Source: UBA5399 sp964464145 (GTDB taxonomy: Bacteria; Bacillota; Clostridia; Christensenellales; Christensenellaceae). Taken from it: a stretch of DNA of 64,000 nucleotides. Numbering within the stretch: the first letter of the stretch is position 1; every line of letters begins with the position of its first letter. Location: positions 1 to 64,000 of the forward strand of contig CAYXFB010000002.1 in assembly GCA_964464145.1 (NCBI GenBank), given 5' to 3'. Of this stretch, positions 52,442 through 60,355 are shown in pieces. Position numbers and translations under genes: made by a program. The notes below the pieces were generated by a model. The model saw only the letters and a list, made by a program, of their open reading frames with translations. It had not been told where the DNA came from and made no database searches.

Positions 52442-52578
52442 AAACATAAAGGCCCTGGGGCATTTATGTTTTTATAGCGCGTTAGCGCGTTTGGAATTGC
52501 ATGAGACGTAGCCGCATAGCGGCACTGCGCAATTTTGCGCAGCATTTCAAATTAAGGATTTTAATTTGAAATTAGTAT
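52425..52578. repeat. MITE-like 3'-end repeat, copy 3 (full form)
   Basis: Left end ATACTAATTCCATTTAAAA and right end ATTTGAAATTAGTAT are inverted repeats. Inside are a perfect 11-bp hairpin (AAAAACATAAA and TTTATGTTTTT), the shared block TTTTTATAGCGCG, AGCGCGTTTGGAATT, a GC hairpin TGCGCAATTTTGCGCA and AAATTAAGGATTTTAATTT. It begins inside the last codons of the phosphatase gene and supplies its stop codon. Confidence 0.65.
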
Positions 52579-52610
52579 TAGAGAACGCATGAATATTTCT
52601 TCTATAAACA

Positions 52611-52634
52611 GGCTGCCTGAGTGCGGCCTTTTTT
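52611..52634 (+). terminator. Terminator of the synthetase-ACP-phosphatase unit
   Basis: GGCTGC (52611-52616) and GCGGCC (52623-52628), with one G-U type pair, are followed by six T. Confidence 0.6.
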
Positions 52635-52660
52635 GTTGCCATCTTTCTCATTATAAAACC

Positions 52661-52683
52661 AAAAAGGTGCGTTTTCACGCACC
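52661..52683 (-). terminator. Terminator of the SDR-glycerol kinase operon
   Basis: Arms GGTGCGT (52666-52672) and ACGCACC (52677-52683) form a stem with a TTTTT run on the minus strand, about 250 nt past the kinase stop. Confidence 0.7.
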
Positions 52684-52806
52684 CATCCGGCTGAGGCAAT
52701 ACCGCGCGATTTCGGCTTGCCCTGTTTGCGCGGTGTTGCCCTAAGAGTATTTTCAATATCCTGAAATATTAGAGCAAATTCACTAATTGCAGTTGGGGCT
52801 ATCCGA

Positions 52807-52894
52807 GCAAAATTTGTGTCAGGCAAGACGCGTAAGCGCAGGCGTATCGGCACATACGGTAAGCTTACGCAACACAGCATGGCGCAAATTTTGC
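52807..52894. repeat. 88-bp nested palindrome
   Basis: Three pairs of inverted arms share one centre near 52850: GCAAAATTTG/CAAATTTTGC (52807-52816 and 52885-52894), GCGTAAGC/GCTTACGC (52830-52837 and 52863-52870) and CGTAT/ATACG (52843-52847 and 52854-52858). As RNA it would fold into one long interrupted hairpin. The stretch 52684-52806 around it shows no gene; a weak minus-strand open frame crosses it but is judged an artefact. Confidence 0.6.
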
Positions 52895-52937
52895 CGGAGA
52901 GCACCGGCTATGATTTGTTAATTTGCTCAAGGGGCCT

Positions 52938-54434
52938 TTAGTGAGTTTCCCAATCCAGCGCGCGACCCACGGCTTTTTCCCAGCCCCGGCACAGCGTTTC
53001 GCGCTGCTGCATAGATATGGACGGCTCAAAGCGCCTGTCCAGCTCGAACATATCGTTCAGCTCGGCGGTGTCCTTCCAGAAGCCTGTGGCCAGCCCCGCC
53101 AGAAATGCAGCGCCGCGCGCCGTTGCGTCCACCATCTTGGGGCGAAGCACCGGCCGCCGCAACAGGTCGGCCTGAAATTGCATGAGAAAATTGTTCTTGC
53201 AGGCGCCGCCATCCACCTTTAGCTCGGCCAGCGGTATGCCCGTGTCCGCGTGCATGCAGCCCAGCACGTCGTTTATCTGGAACGCCATAGATTCCAGCGC
53301 CGCGCGCGCTATATGGTTTTTGCCCGTGCCGCGCGTTATGCCTATCAGCATTCCCCGCGCGTATTGATCCCAGTAGGGCGCGGACAGCCCCACGAAGGCG
53401 GGCACGAAATATACTCCGTCCGTGCTTTCCACCGCCTTGGCCATAGCCTCCGTTTCGGCGGCGTTCTTTATTATTTGCAGCTCGTCCCTGAGCCACTGCA
53501 CCGAAGCGCCCACCACGTAAAGCAGCCCCTCCAGCGAATAGTTTATAACTCCGCCCACTCCCCATGCCACGCTGGTGAGCATACCGTTCTCCGATCTATA
53601 TTTCCTTTTGCCCGTGTTCATTACGAGCGAACCGCCCGTGCCGTAGGTGGCCTTCACCATGCCCGGCTCGAAGCAGGCCTGCCCGAACAGCGCTCCCTGC
53701 TGATCTCCCACCGCGCCCGCCACGTCGATTTCCATGCCCAAAAAGCAGGACGGATCGGTTTTGCCGTACACCTTGGACGAGGGCTGCGGCGTGGGCAACA
53801 TTTCCTTGGGTATATCCATGAGCTCCAGCAGCGAATCGTCCCAGCACAGCTCCTTTATGTTGAAAAGCATTGTGCGGGATGCGTTTGAATAGTCCGCGAC
53901 GTGCGTCCTGCCGCCCGTTAGCTTCCATATTATCCAGCTGTCTATAGTCCCCGTGAGTATTTCGCCCCGCCTCGCGCGTTCTCTGGCGCCGGGCGTATTG
54001 TCCAGCACCCATTTTATCTTCGTGCCCGAAAAATACGAATCCAGTATAAGGCCGGTGTTTTCGCGTATATATTCCTCGTGCCCCTCCGCCTTGAGTGTGT
54101 CGCAGTAGCCGCTGGTGCGCCTGTCCTGCCACACTATTGCGTTCATGAGGGGGATTCCGGTGGCTCTGTCCCACACCACGCAGGTTTCGCGCTGGTTCGT
54201 TATGCCTATTCCGGCAATGTCCTCCGCGCGTGCACCCGCGCTTTGCATGGCGTTTTTCACCGTGCCCAGCTGGGTTTGCCATATCTCCATCGCGTCGTGC
54301 TCCACCCAGCCCGGTTTGGGATATATCTGCGTAAATTCGCGGTAATCCGAAGAGGCTATGCCGCCCGTACGGTCAAACAGTATGGTTCTGCACCCAGTGG
54401 TGCCTATATCGAAGGCCATAACGTATTTTTTCAT
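52938..54434 (-). CDS. glpK: Glycerol kinase-type FGGY kinase
   Basis: Phosphorylates glycerol (or a related polyol) to the 3-phosphate. It is 498 aa from ATG 54434, the usual GlpK length. The phosphate loop is MAFDIGTTGCRTILFD (GlpK more often GTTSSR). The substrate region is ITNQRETCVVWDRATG and WQDRRT. The ATP region is GDQQGALFGQACFEPGM, followed by TYGTGGSLVMNTG. The longer start at 54539 lies in the SDR gene and was rejected. Its operon with an SDR dehydrogenase and a sugar ABC ATPase leaves open that the true substrate is another polyol. Confidence 0.85.
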   Translation of the reverse strand: MKKYVMAFDIGTTGCRTILFDRTGGIASSDYREFTQIYPKPGWVEHDAMEIWQTQLGTVKNAMQSAGARAEDIAGIGITNQRETCVVWDRATGIPLMNAIVWQDRRTSGYCDTLKAEGHEEYIRENTGLILDSYFSGTKIKWVLDNTPGARERARRGEILTGTIDSWIIWKLTGGRTHVADYSNASRTMLFNIKELCWDDSLLELMDIPKEMLPTPQPSSKVYGKTDPSCFLGMEIDVAGAVGDQQGALFGQACFEPGMVKATYGTGGSLVMNTGKRKYRSENGMLTSVAWGVGGVINYSLEGLLYVVGASVQWLRDELQIIKNAAETEAMAKAVESTDGVYFVPAFVGLSAPYWDQYARGMLIGITRGTGKNHIARAALESMAFQINDVLGCMHADTGIPLAELKVDGGACKNNFLMQFQADLLRRPVLRPKMVDATARGAAFLAGLATGFWKDTAELNDMFELDRRFEPSISMQQRETLCRGWEKAVGRALDWETH

Positions 54435-54471
54435 GACTGTACCGCTTCCTTTCCAGCTGTGATCGAATTTT

Positions 54472-55293
54472 TCACATCTCCATGCCGTAGCGGTGCGCCT
54501 TGTGCGTGGGATAGAGAGCAAACTGCGGTATGGTAACATCGGGCGTGCGCGTTGCTATGTATAGCGCGGCCTCCGCCACGTTTTCCACATCTATGCAGGC
54601 GGCGTGTATGCCTATCTCACGTTCCTTTTCGTCCAGCCAGCCGTCAAGATAGGCGGGCATATCGCCCTCGTAAAGCCCCTGATCTATTATGGCCGTCATG
54701 GGCGTTTTGACGTGCGATGGGTTTAGCACCGTAACGCCTATGTTCTTGCCCACGCCCTCCAGCAGTATGTTTTTGGAAAATCCCATCATACCGTGCTTGG
54801 AGGCGCGGTAGGGGCTGTGGCCGGGGCTGGATGCCAGCCTTGCGGATGAGGAACCCATGTTTATTATGCGCCCTCCCTCCGGCTGCTTTTCCATCATGCG
54901 AAAAGCCTCACGGCAGCAGAGGAACACGCCGTCAAGATTCGTGCCCAGTATGAGCCGCCATTCCTCCAACGTCACCTCGCTCACGGGCGGCGAAAGAGAA
55001 TCTCTGCCCGCGCTGTTCACCAGTATGTTCAGCTTGCCCCACTTGCCGGAAAGCTCACCAAAAAAGGCCTGCACCTCTTTTTCCTGCGAAACATCGGCCA
55101 GGCGGGCAATGCACTCTCCGCCGGCCGCCTCTATCTCGGCGCGCACCTGCTCCAGCCGCTCACCGTTTATGTCCACTATCATCACACGGCAGCCGTTTTC
55201 CGCGTAGCACTTTGCCACCGCCTCGCCAATGCCCGAAGCGCCGCCCGTAACTATTGCCGTTTTGCCTTCCAGCCTCCCGCATTTTTCGCTCAT
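54472..55293 (-). CDS. Short-chain dehydrogenase/reductase
   Basis: A 273-aa NAD(P)-dependent classical SDR. The cofactor motif is TGGASGIGEAV (residues about 16-26), then ILVNSAGRD. The catalytic Ser is in INMGSSSARLA and the YxxxK is YRASKHG. Asp in MIVDINGERL after the second strand suggests NAD preference. The start at 55293 was chosen by GAAGG upstream and family alignment; an in-frame start at 55377 is extended without similarity. It precedes the kinase by 37 bp, so it may oxidise a polyol or sugar before or after phosphorylation. Confidence 0.87.
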   Translation of the reverse strand: MSEKCGRLEGKTAIVTGGASGIGEAVAKCYAENGCRVMIVDINGERLEQVRAEIEAAGGECIARLADVSQEKEVQAFFGELSGKWGKLNILVNSAGRDSLSPPVSEVTLEEWRLILGTNLDGVFLCCREAFRMMEKQPEGGRIINMGSSSARLASSPGHSPYRASKHGMMGFSKNILLEGVGKNIGVTVLNPSHVKTPMTAIIDQGLYEGDMPAYLDGWLDEKEREIGIHAACIDVENVAEAALYIATRTPDVTIPQFALYPTHKAHRYGMEM

Positions 55294-55478
55294 TTCAAAA
55301 CTACCTTCTTTCCCTGGAAATAAAATTTTCTTACTGCCGCCATTATATAAAATAAAACACGATGTTGTCAATAGCATTTTACAATAAAATTCTTTTTTCC
55401 TTTCGAGGAAATCAAAAAAAATTCGAAAAAGAATGCTCTGCCCTTATACTTCACACAAAAAAACAAGCTGTGCCCGCT

Positions 55479-56942
55479 TTATCCGTATGCCTCTATGCTC
55501 ACCAGCGAGTCTCCTGGAACCTCCGCCGTCTGCCTTCCGTTTTTCAGCACTATGACGCGGTGGCACATACCCGCCAGCTCCTCCATGTCTGCCGAAACAA
55601 GTATTATACCCTTGCCCGCGGCGGCCAGCTCGTGGAGTATTATATATATCTCACTGCGCGAAACTATGTCTATGCCCTTGGTGGGCTCGTCCAAAAGCAG
55701 CACGTCTGCGCGCGACATGAGCGAGCGTGCCACCAGCACCTTTTGCTGGTTTCCCCCGCTCAGCGAGCGTATCTCCTGATTTAGGCTGTTGAACTCCAGA
55801 TTCAGCTCTATGGATTGATCCACCACCTCGTCTTTTTCGCGGTTCAGATCTATAAAAAAGCCTTTGCGTATCTGATTGAGCGCCGTTATTGTCATATTCG
55901 CGGATATGCCCATATCCATGAAAAGCCCCTCGGCCAGCCTGTCCTCGCTCAAATATCCGAAGCGGTGGCACAGCGCGTCTGTGGAGCTTTTGAGCCGCAG
56001 CCTGCTGCCCTTCAAAAGTATGCTGCCCGATTTTATTTCCGCGTCGCCGAATATGGAGCGCACCAGCATAGTTCCGCCCGAGCCTGTCAGGCCGGTTATG
56101 CCCAATATCTCTCCGCTATACAGCTTTATGCTTATATCGCTGAGGCTGCTGCTCACGCTTATTTTGTCCGTTTCAAGCAACACGGCTTTTTGCGGGGCTG
56201 ACTTGGGCGGATAAAGCCGCAGCGCGTGGTTGCCGGATATCAGATAGCGCAGCTTGCCATCGTCGACGTCCTCCCGGCGGCAGTCGGCTATGCGTTTTCC
56301 GTCGCGCAGCACCGTTATTTTATCGCATAGCTCCAATATCTCGCTTATGCTGTGCGAAATATATACTATGGATTTGCCCTGTTGCCTGACGCGCAGCGCA
56401 AATTCGCGCATTATGCGTTTTTCCGTCTCCATCAGATTTATCATGGGCTCGTCCATTATGAAGAGCTTTGCGCCCGAGCTCAGCGCGCGCGCCAGCGACA
56501 TCATGTATATCTGGCTAAGATTGAGGCTCTCCACGCTCTCACGCACATCAAGCCCGTAGCCTATCTCAGAAAAGAGCGCTTCTGCCCGCGCGTACATTTC
56601 CTTGTAGTCTATGAATCCCGTTTTTTTGCGCGGCAGCTCGCGCAGGAAAATATTTTCCGCCACCGAAAGGTGCGGCAGATAGTTCGCCGCCTGATAAAAA
56701 GTGTATATGCCCGCGTCCAGCGCCTCCGCCGGATTGTTTAGCTCCACCCGCCGCCCCTCCAGCAGCATCTCGCCCGCGTCCTGCGGAAATACGCCAGATA
56801 TGATGTTCGCCAGCGTGGATTTCCCCGCGCCGTTCAGCCCCGCAAGCGCGTGTATTTCGCCATGCTCAAGCTCCATACTTACGTTTTTGAGCACGTTATT
56901 GCCATAGAAATTTTTAACTATATCGCGCATTTCGAGCAGCAT
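55479..56942 (-). CDS. Sugar ABC ATPase (RbsA-like) without a dedicated permease
   Basis: A 487-aa duplicated ATPase. The first half has Walker A GLNGAGKST (Leu for the usual Glu) and a degenerate signature (ESLNLSQIYMMSLARAL) with Walker B LFIMDEP. The second half has GLTGSGGTMLV, LSGGNQQK and VLLLDEPTKGIDI. The start at 56942 is fixed by GGGGGAG at 56949-56955, which would be coding if ATG 56957 were used. It heads the minus-strand operon with SDR and kinase. No permease is on this side; it must pair with one of the permeases of the divergent cluster. Confidence 0.88.
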   Translation of the reverse strand: MLLEMRDIVKNFYGNNVLKNVSMELEHGEIHALAGLNGAGKSTLANIISGVFPQDAGEMLLEGRRVELNNPAEALDAGIYTFYQAANYLPHLSVAENIFLRELPRKKTGFIDYKEMYARAEALFSEIGYGLDVRESVESLNLSQIYMMSLARALSSGAKLFIMDEPMINLMETEKRIMREFALRVRQQGKSIVYISHSISEILELCDKITVLRDGKRIADCRREDVDDGKLRYLISGNHALRLYPPKSAPQKAVLLETDKISVSSSLSDISIKLYSGEILGITGLTGSGGTMLVRSIFGDAEIKSGSILLKGSRLRLKSSTDALCHRFGYLSEDRLAEGLFMDMGISANMTITALNQIRKGFFIDLNREKDEVVDQSIELNLEFNSLNQEIRSLSGGNQQKVLVARSLMSRADVLLLDEPTKGIDIVSRSEIYIILHELAAAGKGIILVSADMEELAGMCHRVIVLKNGRQTAEVPGDSLVSIEAYG

Positions 56943-56974
56943 ATAAAACTCCCCCATTTTTCTTCTATGCTTGG

Positions 56975-57003
56975 ATTATATTTCAAAAGCGTGCGCTTCG
57001 AAA
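56975..57003 (-). promoter_or_regulatory. -10 box and palindromic operator before the ATPase gene
   Basis: Minus-strand TATAAT lies at 56980-56975. Directly upstream, 56981-57003 is a near palindrome (TTTC-AAAAGCG-TG-CGCTT-CGAAA), a candidate site for the divergent AraC-type regulator. Confidence 0.5.
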
Positions 57004-57088
57004 TAATCAAACTTGCCATAAACATACAGATTATTGTTATATGCCATTTTGACTGTGCATGAAAAAAAGTGCGCTTTTTTATTTTTTC

Positions 57089-57116
57089 TTGTAGTTTTCA
57101 GATTTTTGTTTATAAT
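57089..57116 (+). promoter_or_regulatory. Promoter of the AraC-type gene
   Basis: TTGTAG (57089-57094), 16-bp spacer, TATAAT (57111-57116). Confidence 0.55.
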
Positions 57117-57166
57117 AGTTTAATCAAGGGGCAAGTCAAATTTAATATCCGGATTGGAGGTGTGCT

Positions 57167-57976
57167 TTGGGTTCAAACCGACCCATTTTGGTTAGAGCAC
57201 CCGAGCTTTTTGTGGAGCATATCGGTTCCGCGAACGGCGACTTGAATTTTGATCCAAACGAGGCTACAGACATACTTCTTGTGAAAAACAGCGGGGCGCG
57301 CGTACTGGTTGGCGGTATATCTTATTCGCTATCAGACGGCGAGCTTGTGTTTTTGCCTGCAAAGCCTTACGGTATATCCATCAGCGAAAAATCCACTATC
57401 ATAACGCGCTTTCGTTTAGACAAATTTTTGTACAGCGGAAGCCGCGAAAATATTTGGCCCTTCGCGGAGGACGAGGCCGTATTTTCGGGCGGCGCGGCGG
57501 CGGCGAATACCCTTGCCGTTATGCGGCACATAGAATATGAGCTGGCCGAAAAACTGTTTGGCTACGATCAATCCGTGCAAAAGCTGCTGGAGTATCTCAT
57601 GATATTGCTGGAGCGCTGCCTTCGCTCCCCCGGCCGCGCAGAGAATGCGGACGGCCTGCCCGAGCGTATAAAAAGCTACATAGAAGCAAATTACGAAAGC
57701 AATATAACACTGTCCAGTCTGGCGGAATCGCTTTTTGTGAGTCCGTTCCATATTTCCCACGTCTTTAAGGAGCAGTTTGGCATCTCCCCCATACAATACC
57801 TCATAAACGTGCGCATAAAGGTGGCCTGCGAGCTGCTGACGCAAACGGATCACCCGGTATCCGAGGTGTCTTTGATGGTGGGTTATCCCAATGTCAACTA
57901 TTTCCACATACTCTTCAAACGCTTCACCGGCCAAAGCCCCGGCGGCTTCAGGCGGGCAAAAAAGCATAAAAGATGA
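57167..57976 (+). CDS. AraC-family transcriptional regulator
   Basis: A 269-aa regulator with an N-terminal cupin-like sensor domain (about 25-110, ILLVKNSGARVLVGGISYSL, ELVFLPAKPYGISI) and two C-terminal helix-turn-helix motifs (ITLSSLAESLFVSPFHISHV; YPNVNYFHILFKRFTGQSP). The start is TTG at 57167, 6 nt after GGAGG; no ATG lies in a suitable position. It sits between two divergent polyol/sugar gene groups and probably activates both. Confidence 0.9.
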   Translation: MGSNRPILVRAPELFVEHIGSANGDLNFDPNEATDILLVKNSGARVLVGGISYSLSDGELVFLPAKPYGISISEKSTIITRFRLDKFLYSGSRENIWPFAEDEAVFSGGAAAANTLAVMRHIEYELAEKLFGYDQSVQKLLEYLMILLERCLRSPGRAENADGLPERIKSYIEANYESNITLSSLAESLFVSPFHISHVFKEQFGISPIQYLINVRIKVACELLTQTDHPVSEVSLMVGYPNVNYFHILFKRFTGQSPGGFRRAKKHKR

Positions 57977-58110
57977 GCTTTAAACAACAACCGCAAGATA
58001 GTATATATTAGCCGCAATTTTGTTGGTTGTTTCATTTTGCCAAAAAATATAAATTAAGAACATACCAATGCCAAGCGCGGAGGTATGCAGAATTCCCGAG
58101 GGTGTTTTTT

Positions 58111-59235
58111 ATGAAAAAGAGTTTGCGTCCGCCGCGTTTTTTTATATTTGCCGTTTGCGTTTTATTTGCGGCGTTCGGTTGCTTAGGCTGCGCGGATAGT
58201 TCGGCGCAGGCAGAGCCCGCCGCTCAGCGCGCCTCCGCCTGGCAGTGGGGCAACGCGGACTGGGAGGTGCTGGTCAGAAGCAAGGTGCAGGGCAAAACGC
58301 TCAAGATAGGCTTTTCTCCGCCCGCCGCCTCAGAGTTTTACGAAATAATAATGCACGGCGCTTACTCTATGATGAACGAGATACACGAACGGTTTGGAGT
58401 AAATTTCGAATTCGATTTTATAGCGCCGGGCGTGCACGAAGAGGTGGATTCTCAGATACTTACGATAGAAAACTGGGTCACTAAGGGCTACGACGCCGTG
58501 CTGGTGTGCTCCGGCGGGGATTTTGACGCCATGAACGCCATCTATACGGACGCCAAGAGCCGCGGCACCTCCATATACCTTTTCAATATGCCGGCAGAGC
58601 TTTGGCCGGAGAACGATATAAAGGCGGAGTCCGTTATAAGCTACGATATGGCGGATCAGGCGGGCAGGCTGGTGGGCGAATACGCCGCCAAAATGCTGGA
58701 CGGCGAGGGAAACATACTTTTCATCTCGGGCAATGACGGGCACTGGACAAACTCCAGAAAGCAGGGCTTTATGGACGCCATATCAAAATACGCCGGCCTC
58801 AGTATAGTGGGCGAGGAGCGCGGAGAATACGTGCGCGACAAGGGCATGGCGGCGGCCGAAAAGCTGCTTCAGGCATACCCGGACGCGGATTTTATATATG
58901 CTGAAAACGAGGAGATGGGTCAGGGCGCGGTGCAGGCCATAAAGGCAATGGGGCTCAAGACCTGGGACGGCGAGGAGGGCATAATAGTGGTGGCGCTGGA
59001 CGGGCTTATCTCCGGCTACGAGCAGATACGCCAGGGCGTGCTGACCGCCACGGTGGACGTGGGCCATGTGGATATGGGGCGCGAGGCCATACGCTCTATA
59101 TTCCTGCACGAGCTGCTTGGTTACGAGCTTGATAAGGTGCAGAACATGCCCTGCGTTATGGTGGACAAAACCAATGTTGATATACCGGAGGCCTACGCAA
59201 AGTGGGCCATGGGAATAAAAGCGGATTTTAACTGA
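58111..59235 (+). CDS. Sugar-binding lipoprotein 1 (RbsB-like)
   Basis: A 374-aa exported receptor from ATG 58111 (GAGGGTG upstream; an in-frame start at 58027 has none). The hydrophobic leader FFIFAVCVLFAAFGCLGC ends in a lipobox-like CLGC. A short linker is followed by a type-1 binding domain: KTLKIGFSPPAASEFYEIIM, WVTKGYDAVLVCSGG, ILFISGNDGHWTNSRKQGF and DFIYAENEEMGQGAVQAI. It lacks the long PAESAAA linker of the other receptors here. It is followed by its permease after 52 bp. Confidence 0.87.
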   Translation: MKKSLRPPRFFIFAVCVLFAAFGCLGCADSSAQAEPAAQRASAWQWGNADWEVLVRSKVQGKTLKIGFSPPAASEFYEIIMHGAYSMMNEIHERFGVNFEFDFIAPGVHEEVDSQILTIENWVTKGYDAVLVCSGGDFDAMNAIYTDAKSRGTSIYLFNMPAELWPENDIKAESVISYDMADQAGRLVGEYAAKMLDGEGNILFISGNDGHWTNSRKQGFMDAISKYAGLSIVGEERGEYVRDKGMAAAEKLLQAYPDADFIYAENEEMGQGAVQAIKAMGLKTWDGEEGIIVVALDGLISGYEQIRQGVLTATVDVGHVDMGREAIRSIFLHELLGYELDKVQNMPCVMVDKTNVDIPEAYAKWAMGIKADFN

Positions 59236-59287
59236 CTTGCCCCCAAGGCAGCAAGATTTCGCAGAAATACATGAAACGAGGTGAACC

Positions 59288-60307
59288 ATGACATCCGGTG
59301 AAAAAGCAGCGGAGCACGCTTTGGGCAGCGCGGCTTTGCAGGCGGTACGCGGGTTTTTCCGCAAAAACGCCGCACAAATATCCGTATCGCTCGTTGTGGT
59401 GATACTCATACTTCTGTTTATGCCGCAGTTCTTCAATCCGTACAACCTCGTTGCGGTGACTCGGCAATCCGCCGCCGCCGGAATAGTGGCGCTGGGTATG
59501 ACCTTCGTTATACTCACGGGCGGTATAGATATGTCCATAGGCAGCGTGGTAGCCATGTCCGGCGTTATTTTCGCCGTAATGGCAAGAAGCGGCGCCTCGC
59601 CCATAGTCTGCCTGTTGTGCACGCTTGCGGCGGGCGCGGCCGTGGGGCTCATGAACAGCGTGGGCATACTGTTTTGCGGTATACAGCCCTTTATAATGAC
59701 AATCGCCTCATCCTCCGTGGTAATGGGCGTGGCGCATCTGCTGTGCGGAGGCGTGCCCGTGGGTATAACCGGAGCAAGCGGCCCGCTCATAGATTTTCTG
59801 GGCGTGGGCAGCGTGGCGGGAGTTCCCACGGTGTTCATACTGTTTTTGGCGCTGGCGGCGATATTTCAAATAATATTGCGCTATCTGCCCTTCGGGCGCT
59901 TCGTGTACAGCACGGGCAGCAGCTTTGAGGGCGCGCGGCTGGCGGGTGTGCGCACAACGCGCGTCTCCATGACCACCTACATGATATGCAGCCTGTGCGC
60001 GGCGCTGGTGGGAGTCATAAACGTATGCACGTTCAAGGCGGGCTACCCCTCTCTTGGAAGCGAGGCGGCAATAGATTCCATCGCCGCCATAGTGATAGGC
60101 GGGGCCAGCCTGGCGGGCGGTAAGGGCAGCGCGGTGGGAACGGTGCTGGGCGTGCTGCTTCTGACGATAGCCGCCAACATACTTGGTCTGGTGGGCGTGA
60201 ACACGTACGTGCAGCAAATAGTTAAGGGTTTGATAATAATAGGCGCTATACTCCTTTCCGCCAAGGGCTTGCGGGAAAACTGGAAAAGAGCGCTGCGGCA
60301 GCTTTAG
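59288..60307 (+). CDS. Sugar ABC permease (RbsC-like)
   Basis: A 339-aa permease with FVILTGGIDMSIGSVVAMSG, STGSSFEGARLAGVRTTRVS and IVIGGASLAGGKGSAVG. It lies between receptor 1 and the ATPase in the third sugar locus. Confidence 0.9.
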   Translation: MTSGEKAAEHALGSAALQAVRGFFRKNAAQISVSLVVVILILLFMPQFFNPYNLVAVTRQSAAAGIVALGMTFVILTGGIDMSIGSVVAMSGVIFAVMARSGASPIVCLLCTLAAGAAVGLMNSVGILFCGIQPFIMTIASSSVVMGVAHLLCGGVPVGITGASGPLIDFLGVGSVAGVPTVFILFLALAAIFQIILRYLPFGRFVYSTGSSFEGARLAGVRTTRVSMTTYMICSLCAALVGVINVCTFKAGYPSLGSEAAIDSIAAIVIGGASLAGGKGSAVGTVLGVLLLTIAANILGLVGVNTYVQQIVKGLIIIGAILLSAKGLRENWKRALRQL

Positions 60308-60355
60308 GCCGCGAGATAAACACAGCGGAAGTATAGACGAACCGGGAGGTTTTTT

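Noticed and set aside
52602..52904. 100-codon minus-strand frame between the phosphatase and glycerol kinase
   Set aside because: It crosses a terminator hairpin and the nested palindrome, has no ribosome binding site, and no domain.
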